40,850 nt of DNA from Bacteroidales bacterium UBA7569 (GTDB taxonomy: Bacteria; Bacteroidota; Bacteroidia; Bacteroidales; Paludibacteraceae): positions 1 to 40,850 of the forward strand of contig DLLF01000011.1 in assembly GCA_002477945.1 (NCBI GenBank). Direction: 5' to 3'. Under the pieces are notes generated by a model. It searched no databases, was not told where the DNA came from, and saw only the letters and a list, made by a program, of their open reading frames with translations. How positions within the stretch are numbered: position 1 is the stretch's first letter; each line of letters starts with the position of its first letter. Below, one piece after another: positions 23,498 to 31,106 of the stretch. The position numbers and the translations under genes were made by a program.

Positions 23498-24259
23498 TTA
23501 AGACAACGCCTCGATGTACGATGTCGGGATTGCTGTGATGTCCCCCGGCTGCAATGCCGTGTCTGCCAATGCGCCCTGTGCCGCGGTAGCATACTTGGTG
23601 TCTGCATCTGCCGTCTTAAGATAGTCCGCAAGGTCTGCCGCTTGAAGTGCAGTGTCCGCTTTCTCTCCCTGCGCCTTGGTCGCAAAAGCAGTCTCGTCTT
23701 TGTATGCCGCACTGCCCAAACCTTTCACTGCCACATTCGTACCGTTCACGGCAATGGTGCCGTTTGCGCTACCCGTGGCGATGTTCACTTTCTTGTTGGT
23801 GATAGTCAAGTCTGTGCCGTTCGCCTGAACACCATCCAACTTGATGTCGGCAGATTTGGCATACGTGTTGTCCGCTTCGGTCTTGGTCAGATAACCGTCA
23901 AGGCTGACGGTCGTTCCTAACTCCTCCCAGTTTGTGCCGTCCCATACATACTCTGCCGAGTTCTCGGTCACGTGCCATACATCACCTTTGACAGGGTTGC
24001 TCGCTTTGGCAGGCAACTCAGCCTTGGTCGCTTTCACGCCCTTGAAAGTCAGCACTGCACCCAATGCCTCCACCTTGGCTTTGATAGCAGCATCAACCTC
24101 CTCCTTCGTGTAGGTCGTCTCTTGGTCCGCTTTGGCGTCCAACGCCGACTGCAAACCGTTCACATCGGCAATCTCTTTCTTCTCGCCGACTTTCGCTTTC
24201 ACTTTCGACCAAAACGCGTCAACGCCCGCTTGGTCAAGATACTTTTTTGCTTCTGACAT
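23498..24259 (-). CDS. Phage tail-fibre protein
   Basis: 253 aa. After the KYLDQAGVDAFWSKVKAKVG start, shaft repeats follow (IADVNGLQSALDAKADQ, YLTKTEADNTYAKSAD, FATKAQGEKADTALQAADLADYLKTADADTKYATAAQGALADTALQ). A central WDGTNWEELG carbohydrate/fibre-like module is also present. The C-terminus ITAIPTSYIEALS is similar to the end of the small protein encoded next (IPIEYIEALQ). The gene forms part of the fibre cluster at 21447-24511. Confidence 0.82.
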   Translation of the reverse strand: MSEAKKYLDQAGVDAFWSKVKAKVGEKKEIADVNGLQSALDAKADQETTYTKEEVDAAIKAKVEALGAVLTFKGVKATKAELPAKASNPVKGDVWHVTENSAEYVWDGTNWEELGTTVSLDGYLTKTEADNTYAKSADIKLDGVQANGTDLTITNKKVNIATGSANGTIAVNGTNVAVKGLGSAAYKDETAFATKAQGEKADTALQAADLADYLKTADADTKYATAAQGALADTALQPGDITAIPTSYIEALS

Positions 24260-24283
24260 AATAATTTTGTATTAAATGGTTGG

Positions 24284-24511
24284 TTATTGTAATGCTTCTA
24301 TATACTCTATCGGTATGGTCGGCATATCTTCCTGTTTGCCCTCCGCTACCTGCTGCTTGATGTAGTCCGCAAGGTCGGTCTGCTGCTTGATGTCTCCCAA
24401 TATGCCACCCCACACAGCCACAGACACATCTCCGTCCGCACTTATATCCAACTCCTCCTGTGCAACTATCTCCACATCAATGGTATCTATATGTGTGAGT
24501 ACGTCTGCCAT
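24284..24511 (-). CDS. Small acidic fibre-region protein
   Basis: 75 aa. Segment DISADGDVSVAVWGGILGDI is followed by QTDLADYIKQQV, similar to the ADYLKT repeat of the fibre gene, and it ends in IPIEYIEALQ. It looks like a short relative of the fibre C-terminus, perhaps a fibre cap or a remnant of a duplicated fibre. It ends 24 bp before the fibre start and follows the 24516 gene by 4 bp. Confidence 0.6.
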   Translation of the reverse strand: MADVLTHIDTIDVEIVAQEELDISADGDVSVAVWGGILGDIKQQTDLADYIKQQVAEGKQEDMPTIPIEYIEALQ

Positions 24512-24515
24512 AGTT

Positions 24516-24866
24516 TTATGCGTCTTTGAGGGTTAGCGATGTAGCACGCACCTCTGCGTAGGTGTCATCGAAGAACATCGTTTGCAGGGTGATAGTGTCG
24601 TATATCTCCAGTATAGCGTTGCCGACCTTGAGCTGCTTGGTCTGCTCGGGTGTGAAATCGAACACGCAGGTGGGGCGTTGAATCTCCTCGCCATTGACGA
24701 TGTCCGGGACGAGGACGCACTCGGCCGTCTGCTCCGCACGGTAGTCCTCCTTGCGGGCAGAGTAGTACAGGCAGGCCGTGTAGGTAGTGCCTGCCACCAG
24801 CCCGCTGCCGTATGAACGTATCTTACAATGAATGCCTTGGTTGATTATGTTCGAGTGCTTTGACAT
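24516..24866 (-). CDS. Phage baseplate/fibre-region protein, beta-rich
   Basis: 116 aa. Strand-like stretches (GIHCKIRSYGSGLVAGTTYTACLYYSA, AILEIYDTITLQTMFF) and a final TSLTLKDA suggest an all-beta accessory protein of the tail. No family recognised. The upstream gap to 25012 carries the three-hairpin RNA on the opposite strand, so any late transcript reaching this gene includes the exact complement of that RNA in its leader. Confidence 0.58.
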   Translation of the reverse strand: MSKHSNIINQGIHCKIRSYGSGLVAGTTYTACLYYSARKEDYRAEQTAECVLVPDIVNGEEIQRPTCVFDFTPEQTKQLKVGNAILEIYDTITLQTMFFDDTYAEVRATSLTLKDA

Positions 24867-24880
24867 GGGAGAAAGTTTTG

Positions 24881-24912
24881 TTTGTGGGTTCGGATATTTT
24901 TCAGTACCTTTG
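24881..24912 (+). promoter_or_regulatory. Plus-strand promoter of the three-hairpin RNA
   Basis: TTTG at 24881-24884, 20 bp, TACCTTTG at 24905-24912: an exact match to the Bacteroidetes consensus, pointing against the surrounding operon. A start 5-6 nt after the -7 box falls on the first G of hairpin 1 (24917-24918). Confidence 0.85.
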
Positions 24913-24916
24913 TTGC

Positions 24917-25010
24917 GGCGTCTGAAACTTAGGTGTCGTACGCCAATATATGGCAGAAACTTAGGTGTCTACTATAGACTAATCCGAGAAACTTAGGTGT
25001 CTCGGATTTT
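24917..25010 (+). ncRNA. Three-hairpin small RNA with identical loops
   Basis: The predicted RNA is about 94 nt and consists almost only of three stem-loops. The loop AAACTTAGGTGT (12 nt) closed by G-C occurs at 24924-24937, 24956-24969 and 24988-25001, exactly 32 nt apart. The stems differ but each is 8 bp: GGCGTCTG/CGTACGCC (one mismatch, one wobble), TATGGCAG/CTACTATA (one mismatch, one wobble), AATCCGAG/CTCGGATT (perfect). Hairpin 3 is followed by a run of seven T and so acts as the terminator. The changed stems with kept pairing argue for selection on structure and loop sequence. The loop core ACUUAGGU can pair with another copy of itself using two G-U pairs, so loop-loop contacts or dimers are possible. 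Function unknown: antisense, protein-binding or sponge roles would all fit. Confidence 0.8.
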
Positions 25011-25011
25011 T

Positions 25012-25782
25012 TTATTGTCCGTCGTCTTCCGCTGTTTGCGTTTGATTCTTACTTTGACGTATTTTCATATAATTGCGCAGACTCATCAAGTGTTTTGGGC
25101 TGTGAAACAATGACAGAGACTTTGCTATCATGATATGATCGTCATGGGGTATTTCGTCAATGCGTCCTAATGTAAACGTACATGCAAAAGGCATATAGTC
25201 CGTAATCTGAACGCCGTTGCGCTCTATGCACACACCCAGTTTCTTGCCGAATAAATCAACAAACGTTACGTAGACGTCATTTCCGTTATCGTCAACAAAC
25301 AGCCCTTGCAGTGAATCGAAGTGTACACCTTTGTAGGAAGATTTGTATAGTAATTTTGATATCATTACCATATATAACGATTCCGCAATGTACGGCATCC
25401 AATCCATTGTACCTTCATTATCTTCATTAGCCCAAACGTACAATCTCCAAAACTCGGTCTCGGCAGTGCTTAGTTTCTTGTCTAACTCCATACTCATTTG
25501 AACGAGGTCATCTTGGAGATTATTAGGCGATTTTGGACGTATCCAACCTGTATGCTTCCGACAAGCTTTCTCGCCTGTTTCTACCCCATTTTTCTTTACC
25601 CAATGCGAATTACTGCTTGACACGTACCTTGCGAACTTGACCTTGTCCGTTGCACGCAACATACCCGTAGGAGCACAGATATACAAGTTCTTGCCACGTA
25701 TCTTGAGGGTTGGAAAAGAGGCGGATGGGGTTGTGCTGATACCTGTATCATCGAAACGAACTTTTATACTGAAATCTGTCAT
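25012..25782 (-). CDS. Phage virion/tail protein of unknown function
   Basis: 256 aa from MTDFSIKVRF at 25782; the frame to 25884 overlaps the previous gene. The N-terminus resembles an interface domain (IKVRFDDTGISTTPSASFPTLKIRGKNLYICAP). The middle has a basic KACRKHTGWIRPKSPNN stretch and the end is basic. No catalytic motif is visible. It starts 2 bp after the stop of the 25785 gene, so both are coupled. Position between connector genes and fibres suggests a tail or neck component. Confidence 0.6.
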   Translation of the reverse strand: MTDFSIKVRFDDTGISTTPSASFPTLKIRGKNLYICAPTGMLRATDKVKFARYVSSSNSHWVKKNGVETGEKACRKHTGWIRPKSPNNLQDDLVQMSMELDKKLSTAETEFWRLYVWANEDNEGTMDWMPYIAESLYMVMISKLLYKSSYKGVHFDSLQGLFVDDNGNDVYVTFVDLFGKKLGVCIERNGVQITDYMPFACTFTLGRIDEIPHDDHIMIAKSLSLFHSPKHLMSLRNYMKIRQSKNQTQTAEDDGQ

Positions 25783-25784
25783 AG

Positions 25785-26117
25785 TTATACCTCCTGTTTT
25801 ATAGGCGTGTAGTGGATTTGTAGACCTGTTGTGCGTGCCTTGATATGATACTTTTTGTCGTCTTTGTAGGCTACCACATCGCAATAGAGCGCACCTCTCA
25901 TCGTCTTTGTGTATTCGGCAGGAAGTGTTCCATTCAAGAATCTGTTATATTGAGATGTGAGTTTGAGATAAGTTGTATCTGTTCCTTTATATGCAAACTT
26001 TGCGATCCTGCTCGTGTGCGTGTACAGATAGACAATCACTTTTGTATAATTGCTCCACTTGTCATCTCCCGATATCTCTATTTGAAAGTCTATGCTCTCA
26101 CCTTGGTATCGTATCAT
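25785..26117 (-). CDS. Small phage structural protein
   Basis: 110 aa, predicted all-beta: RYQGESIDFQIEISGDDKWSNYTKVIVYLYTHTSRIAKFAYKG, then GALYCDVVAYKDDKKYHIKARTTGL. The pattern is like a small Ig-like or baseplate protein that supports the adjacent 25012 product. No family name is given. The upstream gap of 56 bp to 26174 shows no clear promoter. Confidence 0.58.
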   Translation of the reverse strand: MIRYQGESIDFQIEISGDDKWSNYTKVIVYLYTHTSRIAKFAYKGTDTTYLKLTSQYNRFLNGTLPAEYTKTMRGALYCDVVAYKDDKKYHIKARTTGLQIHYTPIKQEV

Positions 26118-26173
26118 ATCGTATCAAAGTATTTGAGAGCGTAGGAAAACTTAATCCCCTACGCCCGAATGCG

Positions 26174-26764
26174 TTAGCCCTCAGTGTGTTCCCAGCAACC
26201 CTCGAAATACTTGGCGAGAGGTGCAAGCGGTGCAATCTCTGCCTTGTTCTTCGATTTCCACGTAGCCGTTACGTTCCACACAACGGCAGAGGTAAGGTCT
26301 TGCTCTACCGGCGCGATGGCTTGGATAGTAGCGGGTTTATCCGAAAAATGGAGCAACGTTTCCGTGCGCCATATCAAGAGCCAATGCTCATTCTCGGCAC
26401 GCTCGTAGAAATCTTTGTTGCCGCTGTAGGACGGGTCTTTGAATGTGAGTGTGTGGAGATAGCCGAGCAGGCGGGTTTCCTCGTCTCCGTAGCCGTCTCC
26501 TGTCTGTGCTGCGCCACCATCATACGTTCCTGTGGTCTCGCTGATGATATGTATTTTGCCTGCTTCCACGAGGCTCTCAAACAGCGTCTGTGCGTTTTGC
26601 TCTTTGCTGTTGTTCTTGAGCGCGTCAATGAGTTCGGTCAAGTCGGTAGAGCCGTCCACGAGGGCGACACCACGGATACGTCCGAGTTCTCGACCACAAG
26701 GGTCGCATGTGTGGATAAGGTTCTCTCCCGAAGCCGCTCCACAAGTGATACGTTGTAATGACAT
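26174..26764 (-). CDS. Candidate tail-tube/major tail protein
   Basis: 196 aa from MSLQRITCG at 26764; the earlier start at 26794 overlaps the previous gene. It contains CDPCGRELGRIRGVALVDG, a long polar middle, then FSDKPATIQAIAPVEQDLTSAVVWNVTATWKSKNK, a strand pattern like tail-tube proteins. Its position after three connector-type genes is where a tube protein is found in siphoviruses. The assignment is by place and length only. Confidence 0.5.
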   Translation of the reverse strand: MSLQRITCGAASGENLIHTCDPCGRELGRIRGVALVDGSTDLTELIDALKNNSKEQNAQTLFESLVEAGKIHIISETTGTYDGGAAQTGDGYGDEETRLLGYLHTLTFKDPSYSGNKDFYERAENEHWLLIWRTETLLHFSDKPATIQAIAPVEQDLTSAVVWNVTATWKSKNKAEIAPLAPLAKYFEGCWEHTEG

Positions 26765-26777
26765 ATTAGTTTTTGTT

Positions 26778-27290
26778 TTAGTTGCACCCCGCATTGTAGG
26801 GGCTTGTTATACGATAATTGATTTTGAATAGGTAGTACTCCGGGGACATAAAGTAGGTTACACCCACATATTCCGAGGCGAATATCTGCAGCATATTAAA
26901 GTCGCTGCGAGAGAGTGTGCATTTGTCTGTGAAAGCAATGGCTTTGCGGGCTATGCGTTCCATTTCGAAAGGAGACAGGCACTTGCGCTTGCCAAATACT
27001 ATGAGCGACATATCTGCTGCTTCCGTATATCCGTTATGGCTGCCGAATGAAGAGGTGTTGTCTTCTTGGAATGATATGTCGTTCAGTCGGTGGTAGAGCG
27101 TAATGTCGTGTTTATCTGTTTCACCATAGACATCTATGCACTCACCTGTCGGCAGTATCAATGCAGGGAACGTGATGTCCTCGTCTCCACGCACGGCGAT
27201 AGATTCGGCAAGCGTGTAGGCTTTGAGGTCGTGTTCACCTTGTAGTAAGTCTGCTATGGTTTCGTTGATATGTGCAATGCTGTCTGTCAT
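26778..27290 (-). CDS. Probable head-tail connector / tail terminator protein
   Basis: 170 aa. Begins SIAHINETIADLLQGE, a helix followed by beta strands (ITFPALILPTGECIDVYGETDKHDITLYHRLNDISF), a layout like tail-terminator proteins. No motif gives a firm family. It overlaps the 27287 gene by 4 bp and is followed by the candidate tube gene. Confidence 0.5.
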   Translation of the reverse strand: MTDSIAHINETIADLLQGEHDLKAYTLAESIAVRGDEDITFPALILPTGECIDVYGETDKHDITLYHRLNDISFQEDNTSSFGSHNGYTEAADMSLIVFGKRKCLSPFEMERIARKAIAFTDKCTLSRSDFNMLQIFASEYVGVTYFMSPEYYLFKINYRITSPYNAGCN

Positions 27291-27727
27291 GAAGCGCAGT
27301 ATTTGACAATAAAGTCGTCTGCAATCTGTTTGACAAGTGCGCGTTCCTCGGCGGTCGGTGCGAAGATGGTTTTCTTGTACGTATCCTCACACCAGCGGGC
27401 TTTCTGCATACTCTCCATTGTGTTGAAGCCTATGCCGTAGCCGTTCTCAATCGGATACACCTCGTAACTATCCTCCAACGCTCGTGTGAGCGACAAAATA
27501 ACCTTATTGTCCGTCCCCCGTTTGGCTTTGATACGCGCACGGATATATGCAGGCGTGTATGTGCCAATGGGCGTGCCGTTGCTGTCCTTGCCTTGCACGT
27601 GAATACGGTCGCGCATAGCAGCCATAAGAGTAACGGCTTGCAGGCGCGTCATCTTGTCTCGCTGCATTTCCGTCAGTGTAAGATTGACGGTAGCAGGCAC
27701 TGTCGGCAGGTTGGTGGAATAAGTCAT
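27287..27727 (-). CDS. HK97 gp10-like phage protein
   Basis: 146 aa. The segment TRLQAVTLMAAMRDRIHVQGKDSNGTPIGTYTPAYIRARIKAKRGTDNKVILSLTRALEDSYEV shows the helix then basic loop and strand of phage virion-morphogenesis/gp10-like connector proteins. The end is acidic-basic helical (EERALVKQIADDFIVKYC). Coupled to the genes on both sides by 4-bp overlaps (27287-27290 and 27724-27727), as is usual in connector clusters. Confidence 0.58.
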   Translation of the reverse strand: MTYSTNLPTVPATVNLTLTEMQRDKMTRLQAVTLMAAMRDRIHVQGKDSNGTPIGTYTPAYIRARIKAKRGTDNKVILSLTRALEDSYEVYPIENGYGIGFNTMESMQKARWCEDTYKKTIFAPTAEERALVKQIADDFIVKYCAS

Positions 27728-28245
27728 AGGATAGGCGTTCCAAAGGTGATGAGTTGGTGCGGTTCTGGGTGTTCGTCTTCACCGAAACACTCGGAGGCGT
27801 GTATGTCGATGCTGTTGACCGCCGTGGAGAGTTCCTTGGCGAACTGGTCTTCAAAGTAGGCACGCAGTTCCTTGGGTTTGTTTCGGTCAATGGTGACGGC
27901 ATTGATACGCGATGACGCACGGCGTGTGAGCATAAGTTCCGCCCCAAGGAGATACCACAATGCTGTTGCGAGTATCTCCTTGTTGCTTAAAATCAAACAT
28001 TCACAAACCTGTATATCTGTAACCTTATGGCACTTATTGACTTCAGCAATGAAGAGCGTGCGGAACTTGAGAATACCTCTGTCTTCTATACGCGACCAAG
28101 TATCGATTTCGTCTTCGCCTTGGCGTGCGATGTCCTCGAGTACAGACAAGGTTATATCGGGCAGCGCGTCCACATACAACCCGCTGGGGGCTTGTGCAGA
28201 CTCGCCACTCAATAATCCGATATATCCTTTCAGTTCGTCGAGCAT
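27724..28245 (-). CDS. Probable head-completion (connector) protein
   Basis: 173 aa, mostly helical, with EVNKCHKVTDIQVCECLILSNKEILATALWYLLGAELMLTRRASSRIN in the middle and an acidic, His-rich end. It is the first gene after the major capsid (12 bp after its stop), the usual place of the head-completion or adaptor protein. Family not recognised; assigned by order and size. Confidence 0.52.
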   Translation of the reverse strand: MLDELKGYIGLLSGESAQAPSGLYVDALPDITLSVLEDIARQGEDEIDTWSRIEDRGILKFRTLFIAEVNKCHKVTDIQVCECLILSNKEILATALWYLLGAELMLTRRASSRINAVTIDRNKPKELRAYFEDQFAKELSTAVNSIDIHASECFGEDEHPEPHQLITFGTPIL

Positions 28246-28257
28246 TCTACCTTACGT

Positions 28258-29412
28258 TTATTGCGCCTGTGCCTTGGTGGTAAATACCGCATTTTCAGCA
28301 GGCGTAACTGTTGCGTTGTAGTTTGTCTCCTGCTCCTTGGCGATGTAGTGGAATGCGCCATTGACACCTTTGAGTGTGTCGGTAGCAGCAAATGCATCTG
28401 TCGGTGCGGAGAACAATCCGTAATGCTTGGAGACAATGAGTTTCCATCCGCGCGGTTGCGTTCCGCCCTTTTCTTTCTCCTCCGGGCAGTCGATGTACTT
28501 GAGTTGGCAGTCGAATACCAACGATGTGAGCGAGCCGTCCAATTCCACAGGTACAGGAAGCGTGAAGAATACGCTGCCGCCTTTCTCGCCTGCGAATGCA
28601 CCGACATAGGCGTTCCAATCCACAAAGCCGATAGTTCCCTTGGCGAATGCACCGAAATGGTCTTTGCCCCAGCCTGCGATGGTGCGCGGGTCGTAGTAGG
28701 CGTTCAGCGGCAGTGCACCGATACCCTGCGAATCGGGGTTGGTTTTCAACTTGTGGAAGATGTCGTAGCGGGTAATAAGACCATTACCGCATATCAGCAG
28801 GTTGTCGTTCACCTCATTGATGATAGCGTCCTCCATCAGTTTGACATAGCCGCTACTAAAATCAGCCGACTTGCCGAGCGCAAGCGTCTGTGCAGCAGTG
28901 GAGAGATTGTAGGCAGCGTTTGCGCCCCACTTGGTGGCTTGTGCTGCGATGAGGTTGCTGTCGATTTTGCCAATCAAGCCGATGAGTTTGGTCAGCAGAA
29001 CCTCGTAGAACCCGCGCATAAGCGGTGCTTGCTGTGCATCTCCGAGTGCAAGGGTCTGTACTGCCTCCTCTTGGTATTGGCGCATTTCGTCGTCGGAAAT
29101 GAAGATACCGATTTTGGAGAAGAGCGGATTGGTGATTTCGTACTCTTTCCAATCGGCAGAGAGCGGCGTTTCGCAGTCGTCGGTGGAGGTTACCTCCGAT
29201 TCGAGACCACGCTGCAAGTAGCGCAGTTTGATGTTGCGCTTCTGTCCTTTGCGCAATTCCTCGATATTGTTGATATCGACCATTGCGTTGTTCTCCAAGA
29301 GGAGACGCAGGAAACCCGTGGGCGTGAGTTTGAGTTGCGGGTCGTTTTGCTTTGCCACGAGGTTGAGGTTCTTGATAGTGGCTTGTGCGAACCCTGTGAG
29401 TGTAATAGGCAT
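28258..29412 (-). CDS. Major capsid protein
   Basis: 384 aa, the size of a HK97-fold capsid subunit. An N-terminal arm (residues 1-100, LKLTPTGFLRLLLENNAMVDINNIEELRKGQKRNIKLRYLQRG) is followed by a helix-rich P domain (KLIGLIGKIDSNLIAAQATKWGANAAYNLS), then DAIINEVNDNLLICGNGLITRYDIFHKL and GTIGFVDWNAYVGAFAGEKGGSVFFTLPVP, a typical A-domain arrangement. It lies directly after a scaffold-like coiled-coil gene. No protease gene is visible. Exact family untested. Confidence 0.75.
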   Translation of the reverse strand: MPITLTGFAQATIKNLNLVAKQNDPQLKLTPTGFLRLLLENNAMVDINNIEELRKGQKRNIKLRYLQRGLESEVTSTDDCETPLSADWKEYEITNPLFSKIGIFISDDEMRQYQEEAVQTLALGDAQQAPLMRGFYEVLLTKLIGLIGKIDSNLIAAQATKWGANAAYNLSTAAQTLALGKSADFSSGYVKLMEDAIINEVNDNLLICGNGLITRYDIFHKLKTNPDSQGIGALPLNAYYDPRTIAGWGKDHFGAFAKGTIGFVDWNAYVGAFAGEKGGSVFFTLPVPVELDGSLTSLVFDCQLKYIDCPEEKEKGGTQPRGWKLIVSKHYGLFSAPTDAFAATDTLKGVNGAFHYIAKEQETNYNATVTPAENAVFTTKAQAQ

Positions 29413-29432
29413 AGTTGCTTTGTTTTAAGAGT

Positions 29433-30326
29433 TTATTCGAGGTCGGCAAGCGCGGCTGCAGCGGCAGCATCAATGCTTGCGGTGTCCACCTTTTTGCCGT
29501 TGGTCAGCGTGACGGTGGTCGGTTGTTGAGGAGCGGGGTTGTCACTACCTCCGTTGTTGTCGTGGTCATTGGAGACCTCGAGCAGGTGTTTGTCGGCGAG
29601 GATACGGTTGACAAAATCGCTGAACGAGACAGGCTTGTAGCCGCTATCGACAAAGTCGAGAGACGGATTGCCGGTCTGCTTCAACTTGAGTTTGCCGTCA
29701 TCATTGACGAGGGTGGCACGTTGCTCTTGCATAGCGCGTGTGATGAGCGCACGGGCAATGTCGATGTTGGTGTCTCCGAGGTCTTGATTGGCGTAGCGTT
29801 TGCCGTTGAGTTCAAAGTTGACCAGCATATCGAGTTGCTGCTTGGCGGTGGCTTTCTTGTACTCTGCCAGTTCGTTGTCCTTGGTGGCGGAAATAGTAGC
29901 GATTTGCTTTTGCAGTTCGGCAATTTGTTTGGTCAGTTGGGCGGCTTCCTCGCCTTTGGTGTTTTGATTGCTCTGCGCCTTTTTCTCCATATCGGCAAGG
30001 CGGGTGGCGAGAGCAGACTCGAGGAGGTCTATCTTCTTGTAGGTAGATTGCTCGGACTGCATTTCGTTGGTGATGCCGTATTTCTCGGCAAGGATAGCGA
30101 ACTTGTCGTCGGCTGCCTTGAGGATAATGGGTTTGAGGTGGTTGAGCACATCGCGGTTATTTTTCGCTCCGTCGAGCGACATAAGCCCAGTGTCGAAACG
30201 TTGCGCGAGAGCGTCACTGACATCGTGCTTGGCGAGGTCGGCTGACGAGAGCAGGTCGATGAGGGCGGGTTCGTTTTGCAAGCCAATCTTGGCTGCCAGT
30301 GTATTGAGTAAATCTCCGAGGGTCAT
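29433..30326 (-). CDS. Probable capsid scaffold protein
   Basis: 297 aa. Two helical blocks, the second a long coiled coil (LLESALATRLADMEKKAQSNQNTKGEEAAQLTKQIAELQKQIATIS), followed by a region FVDSGYKPVSFSDFVNRILADKHLLEV and a Pro/Gly/Asn-rich linker with an Ala-rich end (DAAAAAALADLE). Coiled coil, acidic composition and position directly before the major capsid support a scaffold role. The end could also be a small capsid-binding domain. Confidence 0.65.
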   Translation of the reverse strand: MTLGDLLNTLAAKIGLQNEPALIDLLSSADLAKHDVSDALAQRFDTGLMSLDGAKNNRDVLNHLKPIILKAADDKFAILAEKYGITNEMQSEQSTYKKIDLLESALATRLADMEKKAQSNQNTKGEEAAQLTKQIAELQKQIATISATKDNELAEYKKATAKQQLDMLVNFELNGKRYANQDLGDTNIDIARALITRAMQEQRATLVNDDGKLKLKQTGNPSLDFVDSGYKPVSFSDFVNRILADKHLLEVSNDHDNNGGSDNPAPQQPTTVTLTNGKKVDTASIDAAAAAALADLE

Positions 30327-30332
30327 AATGTA

Positions 30333-30599
30333 TTATGCTTTTTTAAGTCGATTATTTTTAATAATAAAGCCTTGTGGCATTTCTGCAGACTTTATATGGG
30401 CCATATTCCTACTGCCCTCTTTAATTCCATATTCTTTTTTCAAACTCTCAAGAGCAACTTTTGCAGAGGCTTCTGTTTTGTATACACGCAGATCAAATAT
30501 AAACCCTGCTCCCCTATTGCTATCAAGTTGTTTATCATAGATTTGGAACTGTTGGTGTCCTTGTATAAATGCTTCTATATAATAATATCTCTCTTTCAT
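30333..30599 (-). CDS. Small basic protein of unknown function
   Basis: 88 aa. RYYYIEAFIQGHQQFQIYDKQLDSNRGAGFIF, then ASAKVALESLKKEYGIKEGS and a basic end (IIKNNRLKKA). It is more AT-rich than the flanking genes, between two structural genes, and overlaps 30596 by 4 bp. It may be cargo. An immunity role toward the toxin-like domain encoded at 31245 is conceivable from proximity only. Confidence 0.55.
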   Translation of the reverse strand: MKERYYYIEAFIQGHQQFQIYDKQLDSNRGAGFIFDLRVYKTEASAKVALESLKKEYGIKEGSRNMAHIKSAEMPQGFIIKNNRLKKA

Positions 30600-30982
30600 T
30601 CTTTGTTGTCGGCTTTGCGGGTTTTTGCGAGTTCTTTGCGCAGGTTCTCTATGACCTTTTCGCTTTCAGCGAGTGCCGTCTCTGCCGCCGCGAGTTTGCT
30701 CTTGAGGTCGGCAATGGTCATTTGGTCGTCGGCTGCGTGGCTGCCGAGTTCCGCATTGGCAAGTGTGAGTTCGTTGTTCTCTTTGCGCAGGCGGGCAAGT
30801 TCGGCATTCTGCTCGGCATTGGGTAGTTGTTGTTGTCGCTCCGCAGGTTCGAGAGCAAAGACCTCCTCGTCGGTGGGTGTCTCTATCTTTGCACCCTGTG
30901 CGATATAGAATGTCTTGAGGTTCGCAAGAACGATACGCGGAGTGGTCTCGCCTTTCGGGGTTACTTTGATGTACTTGGACAT
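30596..30982 (-). CDS. Coiled-coil phage head protein
   Basis: 128 aa. N-terminal 30 residues form a small basic domain (YIKVTPKGETTPRIVLANLKTFYIAQG); the rest is a long coiled coil (AELARLRKENNELTLANAELGS ... AAAETALAESEKVIENLRKELAK). Together with the 29433 protein it probably takes part in scaffold or core assembly. Its own promoter at 31012-31043 may give extra transcripts for the capsid genes. Confidence 0.6.
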   Translation of the reverse strand: MSKYIKVTPKGETTPRIVLANLKTFYIAQGAKIETPTDEEVFALEPAERQQQLPNAEQNAELARLRKENNELTLANAELGSHAADDQMTIADLKSKLAAAETALAESEKVIENLRKELAKTRKADNKE

Positions 30983-31011
30983 AATAGTAATAAATTATAT
31001 TATTCAATGCG

Positions 31012-31043
31012 CAAAATTACGGATAATTTCTCAAGCGTGCAAA
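31012..31043 (-). promoter_or_regulatory. Minus-strand promoter before scaffold and capsid genes
   Basis: On the minus strand TTTG (31043-31040), 20 bp, TAATTTTG (31019-31012), an exact consensus. It lies 30 bp before the ATG at 30982. It is divergent to the promoter at 31070-31101, the two -33 boxes being 26 bp apart. Confidence 0.82.
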
Positions 31044-31069
31044 TAAAATATATTATTTTACAGAGCATA

Positions 31070-31101
31070 TTTGCACAGGTGAGAAAAATGGTGTATCTTT
31101 G
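31070..31101 (+). promoter_or_regulatory. Plus-strand promoter of a candidate small RNA
   Basis: TTTG at 31070-31073, 20 bp, TATCTTTG at 31094-31101: exact consensus, directed against the structural operon. Confidence 0.84.
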
Positions 31102-31106
31102 CAGCG

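Noticed and set aside
22304..24866. Diversity-generating retroelement acting on the fibre genes
   Set aside because: No reverse transcriptase and no template/variable repeat pair with adenine-specific differences were seen in the window.
24924..25001. Three repeats at 32-bp spacing as a CRISPR array
   Set aside because: The repeat is only 14 bp, the spacers form complementary stem arms, a promoter and terminator frame the unit, and no cas genes are present.
28261..29529. 422-codon plus-strand frame opposite the capsid gene
   Set aside because: Shadow of the GC-biased minus-strand capsid gene; high Cys/Arg composition and no domain.
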